Of a stretch of 5,455 nt of DNA, positions 1 through 4,648 are shown one piece after another. A program made the position numbers and the translations under genes. The notes under the pieces are model-generated. The model was not told where the DNA came from and ran no database searches. It saw nothing but the letters and a program-made list of their open reading frames with translations. Source of the DNA: Chloroflexota bacterium (GTDB taxonomy: Bacteria > Chloroflexota > Dormibacteria > Dormibacterales > Dormibacteraceae). How positions within the stretch are numbered: the first letter of the stretch is position 1; each line of letters begins with the position of its first letter. The stretch lies in contig VBGV01000249.1 of assembly GCA_005880755.1 (NCBI GenBank), positions 1-5,455 of the forward strand, written 5' to 3'.

Positions 1-581
1 ATCCCCAGGTCGCTGGGGCGATTGCGAAGCAGCAAGGCGACGATCGGAACCACGGCAAGGGCCGCGATGCCGACTGCGATCGCGGACCAGCGCCAGCCCT
101 GGTATTGGGCAAGCCAGCCGAGTCCCGGAAGGAAGATCAGCTGGCCGGTCGCGCCCGCCGCAGTCAGGGCGCCGAGGACCAGGCCCCGGCGATGGACGAA
201 CCAGCGGCCGGCCACGGTCGCCGCCAGCACCGACGCCATGCATCCGGTGCCGAGTCCGACCACGACGCCCCACAGAAGGTAGAGCTGCCACGGCGCATTC
301 ATGACCGTCGTCAGCAGCGCGCCGGTGGCGACCGTGATCAACGCGCCCACGGTCACGGCGCGCAAGCCGAAGCGATCCATGAGCGCGGCGGCAAACGGTC
401 CAGTGAGGCCGAACAGGATCAGGTTGATCGAAACCGCGACGGAAATTACCGCGCGGTTCCAGCCGAACTCGTTCTGGAGCGGAACGATGAGCACGCTCGG
501 AGCCGCGCGAAAACCCGCGGCACCCATCAGCGCGATGAACGTGACGGCTGCGACGACCCAGGCGTAGTGAACGCGCTTCAC
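1..581 (-). CDS. MFS transporter, N-terminal half (partial, runs off left edge)
   Basis: Inner-membrane secondary transporter of the major facilitator superfamily. Reading the minus strand from a GTG at 581 gives 193 uninterrupted codons to the window edge, starting VKRVHYAWVVAAVTF. About six hydrophobic segments are visible, near residues 8-25, 46-66, 75-95, 101-121, 134-154 and 166-186, which is the first half of a 12-helix carrier. The loop between helices 2 and 3 holds a degenerate MFS motif A (GPFAAALMDRFGLR, residues 61-74), and RRGLVLG at 131-137 fits the cytoplasmic loop before helix 5. The overall look is closest to monocarboxylate/OFA-like or CynX-like carriers, but the substrate cannot be read from this half. 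The start is uncertain: an in-frame GTG at 611 would add 10 residues and has AAGGTGA (629-623) about 11 nt upstream, while GTG 581 has only a weak ribosome site but gives the usual start of such proteins. It is divergent from the gene at 699. Plus-strand open frames across this stretch are shadows. Confidence 0.9.
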   Translation of the reverse strand, partial: MKRVHYAWVVAAVTFIALMGAAGFRAAPSVLIVPLQNEFGWNRAVISVAVSINLILFGLTGPFAAALMDRFGLRAVTVGALITVATGALLTTVMNAPWQLYLLWGVVVGLGTGCMASVLAATVAGRWFVHRRGLVLGALTAAGATGQLIFLPGLGWLAQYQGWRWSAIAVGIAALAVVPIVALLLRNRPSDLG

Positions 582-627
582 AGGGCTATTTCTAAGGGAA
601 CCGCACCGCACGGCTCGTGATTTCACC

Positions 628-656
628 TTGACTCAACAATTCAACAGCTGTAGAAT
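628..656 (+). promoter_or_regulatory. Sigma70-like promoter for the membrane protein/TetR pair
   Basis: TTGACT at 628-633 (5 of 6 matches to the -35 consensus) is followed after exactly 17 bp by TAGAAT at 651-656 (5 of 6 matches to the -10 consensus). Transcription would begin near 663, leaving a leader of about 36 nt before the ATG at 699. It is the best promoter match in the window. Palindromic sequence covers its spacer and -10 box, so repression by a bound regulator is the natural reading. Confidence 0.65.
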
Positions 657-674
657 TCACCGCGCGATGAATTC
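637..674. promoter_or_regulatory. Putative operator: overlapping dyads and three AATTC motifs at 16-bp spacing
   Basis: Two inverted repeats share bases. The first, AATTCAACAGCTGTAGAATT at 638-657, pairs at 9 of 10 positions around its centre. The second has perfect 8-bp arms, AGAATTCA at 652-659 and TGAATTCT at 668-675, separated by 8 bp. Seen another way, CAATTC (637-642), GAATTC (653-658) and GAATTC (669-674) recur every 16 bp. The first dyad covers the -10 box of the promoter at 628-656. Length and position suit a TetR-family operator, and the TetR gene two genes downstream is the obvious candidate ligand; that assignment is inferred. The gap is shared with the divergent transporter, so one site could control both directions. 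Confidence 0.5.
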
Positions 675-686
675 TCGCGTGGTGGT

Positions 687-692
687 GGAGGG
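687..692 (+). promoter_or_regulatory. Ribosome binding site for the gene at 699
   Basis: GGAGGG lies 6 nt before the ATG at 699. This is a strong Shine-Dalgarno sequence at good spacing and fixes that start. Confidence 0.7.
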
Positions 693-698
693 TCTCAG

Positions 699-1694
699 AT
701 GACAGACAGAAGGCCCGCAATCGAACCGGTGGCGGCGCCGATCGCCGCCGGGCTCGTGGTCCTGGTCACGTTGCTCGGCCTGATCGGGACGGCGATCCGG
801 GATCCGCGACCGCATGACATCCCGGTCGGGGTGGCTGGACCGGCCCCGGCGGCGGGCCAGATCACCGGCGCTTTCAACTCCAAAGCCCCCGGCGCGTTCC
901 AGTTCACGACCTACGACTCCGAGGAGCACGCGAGGTCCGCGCTCGACGCGAGGGACGTCGACGCGGTGCTGGTTCTGGGCGCGCAGCCGAAGCTCATCGT
1001 CGCCGGGGCGGCGGGCGACGCGATCACAGGCTTGACGACCGCGATCTTCTTGCAGGCGTTCGCCGCTCAGGGCACGCAGCTAGCGGTGGAGGTCACTCAT
1101 CCGTTTGCCTCAGGCGACCCGCACGGTCTCGTCCTCTTCTTCCTTGTGCTCGCCACCATCGTGTCGACCTTCGTCGTGCACGCGATCCTCCTCGTGCGCG
1201 GCCGGGCGGCGCGACTCTCGACATGGCTCGGCGTGGAGGGCGGCTGGGCGGTGGTGGCGGGCCTCGCCGGCGTGGGAATGGCCGCCTGGATCGTGGGCGG
1301 CTACGACATATCCGGCGCGACGGCGATGGCGGGACTGGTCGCGCTCACGGGCCTGGCCACCGGGACGGTGACAGCGGGCTTCTCGCGACTGCTTGGTCCG
1401 CCCGGCCTTGGCCTCGCGGGCCTGATCGTGGTGCTGCTGAACCTCATCTCGTCCGGCGGCCCCGCCGGCCAAGAGTTCCTACCCGACGCCTACCGAGCGC
1501 TTTCGCCGTGGATGCCGGCGGGACAGCTCTTCAGCGCTTTCCGCGGAGCCCTCTACTTCGACGGCCAGGGCGTGGCAGCGCCGGTGCTTCTGCTGACGGG
1601 CTGGCTCGTCGTCGGCGTCGTGCTCATGCTGCTTGCAGAGGGCGTGCGGAATCGGGCCCGGACGGCGGCCGCGATGCCGGCAGTGGCTCGCTAA
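699..1694 (+). CDS. YhgE/Pip-like (ABC-2-type, DUF3533-like) membrane protein
   Basis: A 331-residue integral membrane protein resembling the permease-like YhgE/Pip and DUF3533 group common in actinobacteria. One N-terminal helix (about residues 12-33) leads into an exported domain (about 34-142). That domain contains HDIPVGVAG near 39-47 and the typical pattern of a residue-shuffling region, EEHARSALDARDVDAVLVLG (75-94), followed by KLIVAGAAG. Five further helices follow, near 143-167, 180-200, 206-228, 234-252 and 292-313. This order (one helix, external domain, helix bundle) is that of ABC-2 exporters, but no ATPase gene adjoins it here, so it may act alone or with an unlinked ATPase. Family members are described as exporters or phage/secretion-related membrane proteins; the substrate is unknown. 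The start is set by GGAGGG 6 nt upstream. It is the first gene of a pair with the TetR gene 9 bp downstream. Confidence 0.75.
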   Translation: MTDRRPAIEPVAAPIAAGLVVLVTLLGLIGTAIRDPRPHDIPVGVAGPAPAAGQITGAFNSKAPGAFQFTTYDSEEHARSALDARDVDAVLVLGAQPKLIVAGAAGDAITGLTTAIFLQAFAAQGTQLAVEVTHPFASGDPHGLVLFFLVLATIVSTFVVHAILLVRGRAARLSTWLGVEGGWAVVAGLAGVGMAAWIVGGYDISGATAMAGLVALTGLATGTVTAGFSRLLGPPGLGLAGLIVVLLNLISSGGPAGQEFLPDAYRALSPWMPAGQLFSAFRGALYFDGQGVAAPVLLLTGWLVVGVVLMLLAEGVRNRARTAAAMPAVAR

Positions 1695-1703
1695 CCTCCT
1701 CGG

Positions 1704-2324
1704 ATGCCAAGAACCGGCCGCCGGCCGGGGCCGGGCGGCACGCGGGAGAAGATCCTGGCCGCCGCCCGCTCTCGTTTCGGCCAGGAGGGCTACGACGGCA
1801 CCACGATTCGTGGCATCGCCGCGGGCGCGGGCGTCGACCCGGCTCTGGTCCCCCACTACTTCGGGTCCAAGGAGGGCGTGTTCCTCGCCGCGGTCGAGTT
1901 CCCGGTCGATCCCGCCGAATTCGTCCCGCGCCTGCTCGCGCCGGGGATCGACGGCCTGGGGGAGCGGCTGGTCATCTTCTTCCTGGAGACGTGGGATTCA
2001 CCCTCAGGCGCCTCGTTGCTGGGGCTCATCCGGTCCGTCGTGAGCAGCGAGCTGGCGGCGGACCTGATGCGCGAGTTCGTCACCCGCGAGGTGCTCGGCC
2101 GGCTCGCCGAGGCGATCAAGCTCGACCATCCGCAGCTGCGGGCCGGCCTGGTGGCGACGCAGCTGGTCGGGCTGGCCATGCTGCGCTACGTGATCAAAGT
2201 CGAGTCGTTGTCGTCGGCATCCCGCGGAGAGCTCGCACGCTGGATCGGCCCGACCATCCAGCACTATCTGACCGACCCCGCGGTCACCGCGAGTAGACGA
2301 AGCACTGCGCGACGGCGCCGCTGA
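1704..2324 (+). CDS. TetR/AcrR-family transcriptional repressor
   Basis: A 206-residue cytoplasmic DNA-binding regulator. The N-terminal helix-turn-helix spans about residues 13-60: TREKILAAARSRFGQEGYDG, then TTIRGIAAGAGVDPALVPHYFGSKEGVF, the standard TetR signature with the recognition helix near VDPALVPHYF (44-53). The C-terminal ligand-binding half (about 65-190) looks like the TetR_C_16-type domain of actinobacterial regulators, though I cannot confirm the subfamily. The tail (195-206) is Arg-rich (SRRSTARRRR). It starts 9 bp after the membrane gene's stop, and that gap (CCTCCTCGG) has no Shine-Dalgarno sequence. Both genes are in the same frame and no in-frame start exists between stop and ATG, so translation probably depends on coupling to the upstream gene. 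Pairing with a membrane protein and palindromic DNA at 637-675 suggests autoregulation of the pair in response to an exported compound; ligand unknown. Confidence 0.93.
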   Translation: MPRTGRRPGPGGTREKILAAARSRFGQEGYDGTTIRGIAAGAGVDPALVPHYFGSKEGVFLAAVEFPVDPAEFVPRLLAPGIDGLGERLVIFFLETWDSPSGASLLGLIRSVVSSELAADLMREFVTREVLGRLAEAIKLDHPQLRAGLVATQLVGLAMLRYVIKVESLSSASRGELARWIGPTIQHYLTDPAVTASRRSTARRRR

Positions 2325-2352
2325 TCTAGCGGGGTGCGATGCTTGAGTCGAC

Positions 2353-2631
2353 ATGGATACGCAGAACGTCGTATGCACGCATCTCGACCTGATCCAGGAA
2401 GTGACGCCGTCCTCCGATGGCTGCGAGGACTGCCTGAAGATCGGAGCCTCGTGGGTGCACCTGCGCGAATGCATGACCTGTGGGCACGTTGGGTGCTGCG
2501 ACTCATCGCCCAATCGCCATGCCTCGCGTCACGCCAGGACCTCGGGACATCCGATCGTGAGGTCGTTCGAGCCCGGAGAGGACTGGATGTGGTGCTACGT
2601 CGACGAGGTCGAGCTGCCGGGAGCCGCGTAA
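2353..2631 (+). CDS. UBP-type zinc finger domain protein
   Basis: A 92-residue protein made almost wholly of one zf-UBP domain, the fold that in eukaryotic deubiquitinases and HDAC6 binds the free C-terminal tail of ubiquitin. Likely zinc ligands are all present: C8-x-H10, C24-x2-C27, C40-x2-C43, C48, and histidines at 56, 60 and 66, in the family order. Signature stretches are VTPSSDGCEDCLKIG (17-31), WVHLRECMTCGHVGCCDSSP (34-53) and GHPIVRSFEPGEDWMWCYVDE (65-85). Aromatic and basic residues W34, R38, W78, W80 and Y82 lie where the eukaryotic domains use Trp, Arg and Tyr to grip a Gly-Gly tail; this correspondence is from memory. Small stand-alone zf-UBP proteins are common in actinobacteria, with no settled role; no ubiquitin-like gene is visible nearby. 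The ATG is the first start after an in-frame stop at 2344; the ribosome site is weak. It lies 28 bp after the TetR gene and 15 bp before the VOC gene. Confidence 0.9.
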   Translation: MDTQNVVCTHLDLIQEVTPSSDGCEDCLKIGASWVHLRECMTCGHVGCCDSSPNRHASRHARTSGHPIVRSFEPGEDWMWCYVDEVELPGAA

Positions 2632-2646
2632 CGCAGAATTTCCTGC

Positions 2647-3093
2647 GTGACTGAAACCCTGCCTGTGACTGGGGTGTGCGAGATCGCGCTCGAGATGGGA
2701 GATCTCGAGGCGGGCGAGCGGTTCTATTCGGGCCTGCTCGGCTTGCCGGTCGTCGAACGATGGTCCAGCAGGGGCGGCGCGATCTGGTTGATGGCGGGAG
2801 ATCGCACACGGATCGGGCTGTGGCGGCCGCAGATCGGTCTTGGCGGCGGAAGGGGCGGCGTGCACGTCCACTACGCGATGCAGCTCCCGGCGGCGGCTTA
2901 TGAGGCAGCGATCCAGCGACTGCGCGCGGCCGGCCTCGAAGTGCTCGATCACGATCATTCCGCCTACGGCCACGGACGGGGCCGCGCCGCCTACGTGACC
3001 GATCCAGGCGGTCACGTGGTCGAGCTCTGGACGTGGGACGTCGCCGAGCATCTGAAGGAGCACGCGCGCGGAGAAAGCCCGGGGAGCAGCTGA
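2647..3093 (+). CDS. VOC (glyoxalase/bleomycin-resistance/dioxygenase fold) protein
   Basis: A protein of up to 148 residues with one vicinal-oxygen-chelate domain, a metal-dependent fold used by glyoxalase I, extradiol dioxygenases and antibiotic-binding proteins. The first beta-alpha unit reads CEIALEMGDLEAGERFYSGLLGLPVV (11-36). The second begins at GGVHVHYAM (70-78), continues through AYEAAIQRLRAAGLEVLDHD (84-103) and ends in the family hallmark VTDPGGHVVELWTWD (117-131). Likely metal ligands are H73 or H75 and E126; the usual first-strand His is replaced by E12 or E16 in this reading. Substrate cannot be inferred. The start is uncertain: GTG 2647 has no clear ribosome site, and in-frame GTGs at 2665 or 2674 would begin just before the conserved domain. 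Its stop codon overlaps the ribosome site of the ChrB-domain gene, implying co-transcription. The C-terminus (136-148) is a polar tail outside the fold. Confidence 0.85.
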   Translation: MTETLPVTGVCEIALEMGDLEAGERFYSGLLGLPVVERWSSRGGAIWLMAGDRTRIGLWRPQIGLGGGRGGVHVHYAMQLPAAAYEAAIQRLRAAGLEVLDHDHSAYGHGRGRAAYVTDPGGHVVELWTWDVAEHLKEHARGESPGSS

Positions 3094-3098
3094 GGAGG
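3093..3098 (+). promoter_or_regulatory. Ribosome binding site for the ChrB-domain gene
   Basis: AGGAGG, a perfect Shine-Dalgarno core, sits 7 nt before the ATG at 3106 and shares its first base with the stop codon of the preceding VOC gene. It is the strongest ribosome site in the window. Confidence 0.75.
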
Positions 3099-3105
3099 TC
3101 GAGCG

Positions 3106-3549
3106 ATGCGGTTTGTGACGCGGAAGAATGCGGCGGTAGACCGGATCGCCTGCCCCTGGCTGATCAGGCGGTTTCTCGACCAGGAGGCCGAGTTCCTCTA
3201 TGTCGATCCAGAAGACGTCACTCGCGTCGCGCGGGAGAAGGACGCCGTGCCGTTCGACGTCGAGGGGGTGGAGCTCGGCCATGTCGACGGGCGGTGCTCT
3301 TTCGAGTCGATTCTGATCAAGTACCGACTGGATGAACCTGCCCTCGCCCGCATGGCGAGGGTCGTGCATGGCGCTGACGTCGACGCTGACGTCGACCAGA
3401 CGCCCGAGTCGGCCGGCCTTCGCGCGATCGCGATGGGATTCCGCCGTCTTTTCGGTGACCGCGACCACGAGAAGCTGGAAGCGCAGATGCCGGTGTACGA
3501 CGCTTTGTACGCCTGGTGTCAGGAGCAGCCGGCCGCCGAACTGGCTTGA
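3106..3549 (+). CDS. Stand-alone ChrB C-terminal domain protein (chromate-resistance family)
   Basis: A 147-residue protein matching the C-terminal domain of ChrB, the chromate-responsive regulator of chr operons. Recognisable blocks are FVTRKNAAVDRIACPWLIRR (3-22), FLYVDPEDV (30-38), VPFDVEGVELGHVDGRCSFE (48-67), VVHGADVDADVD (86-97) and MPVYDALYAWC (128-138). Full ChrB is roughly twice as long, with an N-terminal half that is absent here, so this is the short single-domain form and not a truncation: start, ribosome site and stop are all intact. No chromate transporter ChrA is visible nearby, so calling it a chromate-resistance gene would overreach; a metal- or oxyanion-related role is inferred from the family. 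Conserved C16, C64, H88 and the acidic run D91/D93/D95/D97 could bind metal. That acidic run is encoded by a perfect 12-bp tandem duplication. It ends just before the PadR regulatory gap, and its TGA lies inside a TTGACA box. Confidence 0.88.
   Translation: MRFVTRKNAAVDRIACPWLIRRFLDQEAEFLYVDPEDVTRVAREKDAVPFDVEGVELGHVDGRCSFESILIKYRLDEPALARMARVVHGADVDADVDQTPESAGLRAIAMGFRRLFGDRDHEKLEAQMPVYDALYAWCQEQPAAELA
3373..3396 (+). repeat. 12-bp perfect tandem duplication inside the ChrB-domain gene
   Basis: GCTGACGTCGAC occurs twice back to back (3373-3384 and 3385-3396), in register with the codons, and encodes Ala-Asp-Val-Asp twice. The frame is kept. The result is an alternating acidic stretch at residues 90-97. 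Confidence 0.9.
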
Positions 3550-3592
3550 CAATCCGTCTATATCGCGTCACGATATAACGGAGGGCGATATA
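3546..3592 (+). promoter_or_regulatory. PadR operon control region: -35 box, TATATCG/CGATATA dyad and extra half-site
   Basis: A perfect -35 hexamer TTGACA (3546-3551) overlaps the stop of the ChrB-domain gene. At normal spacing the -10 would be near 3569-3574 (CACGAT, poor); TATAAC at 3574-3579 is a better hexamer but 22 bp away, so the exact promoter is unsettled. Across it lies a perfect dyad: TATATCG (3559-3565), 5-bp spacer, CGATATA (3571-3577). A third copy, CGATATA at 3586-3592, is a direct repeat 15 bp further on and ends on the first base of the PadR start codon. PadR proteins commonly bind AT-rich dyads in their own promoters, so this is a likely autoregulatory operator. Binding is inferred, not shown. 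Confidence 0.6.
3580..3585 (+). promoter_or_regulatory. Ribosome binding site for the PadR gene
   Basis: GGAGGG lies 6 nt before the ATG at 3592, between the dyad and the third half-site. A regulator bound to both elements would also cover this site in the DNA. Confidence 0.7.
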
Positions 3593-3888
3593 TGGGACTT
3601 CGCGACGATGCGTCACTTCTCATCCTCACCAGCCTTGCTGGAGGACCCAAGCACGGTTACGCGATGATCGAGGACATCGCGTCGATCACGGGCATGCGAC
3701 TCGGGCCCGGCACGCTTTACGGCGCGATCGGCCGCCTCGAGGCGGAGGGCATGATCGAGGCTCTGGAGAGCGACGACCGCCGCCGGCCATATCAGATCAC
3801 GCCGCAGGGCCTCCGGCAGCTCGAGGCCGAAATCGGCGGAATGAAGGGCTTGATCGCGACGGGGCTGCGTCGCCTGAAGCGAGCCTGA
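3592..3888 (+). CDS. PadR-family transcriptional regulator (short, subfamily-2-like)
   Basis: A 98-residue winged-helix DNA-binding protein. The PadR core is clear: LLILTSLAGGPKHGYAMIED (9-28) with the conserved His-Gly-Tyr at 21-23, the recognition helix region LGPGTLYGAIGRLEAEGMIE (37-56), the wing DDRRRPYQITPQGLRQLE (61-78), then a final helix (79-97) that would serve for dimerisation. The protein lacks a long C-terminal effector domain, as in the compact PadR-like proteins of actinobacteria. Such regulators usually repress a neighbouring transporter or membrane gene set and themselves. Here the regulator leads a four-gene operon: the next gene starts 2 bp after its stop, and the following junctions are ATGA overlaps. 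Start and ribosome site are unambiguous. The dyad just upstream is its probable operator. The inducing signal cannot be inferred. Confidence 0.93.
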   Translation: MGLRDDASLLILTSLAGGPKHGYAMIEDIASITGMRLGPGTLYGAIGRLEAEGMIEALESDDRRRPYQITPQGLRQLEAEIGGMKGLIATGLRRLKRA

Positions 3889-3890
3889 GG

Positions 3891-4178
3891 ATGCGAAGGC
3901 TGAGCGCGGCCGTCTCGCTTGTGCTTTTGAGCCTGCTCGCGGTTGCTGTTGCGCAAGCGTCGCTGGTCGCGCTCATCCTGCTGTTCAGCGCGGTCCTGAA
4001 GCTCAACCTGACGATCGAGCTAGGCCTTCATTACCTGCATCTCTCTCTTCCCGCTGCGCCGTACCGGCCCGAGGTCGCGGTTTACAACGCCGGCTCCATC
4101 GCCTCGGTCGTGTTCACCGCAGCCGGCGGAGCGGTCGCGGCCACTTGGAAATTTCGCCGCTGGCGGGCGCCCCGATGA
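3891..4178 (+). CDS. Small hypothetical membrane protein of the PadR operon
   Basis: A 95-residue protein I do not recognise. A positively charged start (MRR) is followed by a long hydrophobic stretch (about residues 6-37, LSAAV through SAVL) that could be a signal anchor or one to two helices. A middle segment, residues 38-65 (includes LGLHYLHLSLPAAPYRPEV), is probably extracytoplasmic. A second helix follows at about 66-86 (NAGSIASVVFTAAGGAVAAT), and the protein ends in a basic tail, WKFRRWRAPR (86-95), likely cytoplasmic. Its ATG comes 2 bp after the PadR stop, so it has no room for its own ribosome site beyond the GAGG that spans that stop; translation is probably coupled. Its stop overlaps the next start as ATGA. 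Basic ends, helix pattern and tight linkage make it a real gene despite lacking recognisable homology. It may form a complex with the two following products. Confidence 0.75.
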   Translation: MRRLSAAVSLVLLSLLAVAVAQASLVALILLFSAVLKLNLTIELGLHYLHLSLPAAPYRPEVAVYNAGSIASVVFTAAGGAVAATWKFRRWRAPR

Positions 4179-4648
4179 AGGGCCTCCTACGCCTGTATCC
4201 CCGGTGGTGGCGCGAGCGCTACGGCCGCGAGATGGAGGTTCTCGTCGATGAGCTGCCTAGCAGGACCGGGGTCGCCCTTGACCTGCTGCTGGGCGCCGCC
4301 ATGGCGTACGCGTTCGTGATTAGAGAGAACCGGATCCTGAGCGCCGCGGGCGCCTACCTCCACGGCGTGTGCGTCGCCGTCCTTCTCCAGGCGATCGGGT
4401 TTGTGCTCCTGATCCTGTACTCGGAGCGCTGGCCAGGAGGTGTCAACACTGATGTTGCCCTGGGGCCGTTTCACTTCGCCGCTGTCATGTGGCCCATCGA
4501 CTTCTTCGGCCCTCGCTCCCTAACCCAAGCCCAGGTGACGAGGTGGCTGCCGCTCGACTGGTTGCCGGCCATTGGCCTCCTGGTGGTTCTGGTGGCGACG
4601 CTAGTGGTTGTGATGACCGCACCTCGACTCCTCCGGACTTCTCGATGA
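4175..4648 (+). CDS. Membrane protein with N-terminal LYPRWWRERYG motif, PadR-associated
   Basis: A 157-residue protein. Its N-terminus, MKGLLRLYPRWWRERYGREM (1-20) followed by EVLVDELP, is a recurring motif ('LYPRxWRxRYGxEM...LL') of small membrane proteins next to PadR genes in actinobacteria and Chloroflexota; this comes from family memory and the function is unknown. It is amphipathic and basic, so likely cytoplasmic. Hydrophobic segments follow at about 62-82, 96-112 and 128-149, with a conserved-looking aromatic loop between (MWPIDFFGPRS, 105-115). The ATG at 4175 overlaps the previous stop as ATGA, the reason for choosing it over an in-frame TTG at 4145, which would add 10 residues lying inside the upstream gene and has no ribosome site. 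Its own stop again overlaps the next start. By analogy it could sense or relay a membrane signal to PadR or act in a small exporter; neither is shown. Confidence 0.8.
   Translation: MKGLLRLYPRWWRERYGREMEVLVDELPSRTGVALDLLLGAAMAYAFVIRENRILSAAGAYLHGVCVAVLLQAIGFVLLILYSERWPGGVNTDVALGPFHFAAVMWPIDFFGPRSLTQAQVTRWLPLDWLPAIGLLVVLVATLVVVMTAPRLLRTSR

Noticed and set aside
22..620. Three plus-strand open frames across the left end (22-282, 105-620, 301-567)
   Set aside because: Their products are Arg/Pro/His-rich without domain pattern, while the minus strand encodes an obvious MFS transporter through the same DNA.
1223..2296. Long plus-strand open frame of 357 codons
   Set aside because: It runs across the permease and TetR genes in another frame and reads as Arg/Gly-rich low-complexity sequence typical of a GC-rich shadow frame.
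2318..2332. CCGCT-GATCT-AGCGG hairpin across the TetR stop codon as a terminator
   Set aside because: Only a 5-bp stem with no T-run; too weak to call in DNA this rich in G and C.
2631..2648. ACGCAG/CTGCGT inverted repeat between the zinc finger and VOC genes
   Set aside because: A 6-bp stem with a 6-nt loop could be chance; no promoter boxes or T-run nearby. It might affect VOC translation, but nothing supports that.
2503..3552. Minus-strand open frame of 349 codons
   Set aside because: It lies opposite the VOC and ChrB-domain genes, has no recognisable domain, and those plus-strand genes have clear family motifs and ribosome sites.
4145..4174. TTG start 10 codons upstream for the LYPRWWRERYG protein
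   Set aside because: It would lie within the preceding gene with no ribosome site; ATG 4175 gives an ATGA overlap and begins right at the motif.
4489..4644. 52-codon upstream extension of the last PadR-operon gene
   Set aside because: The added part overlaps the preceding gene and has no pattern; ATG 4645 begins a proper signal anchor and forms an ATGA overlap.
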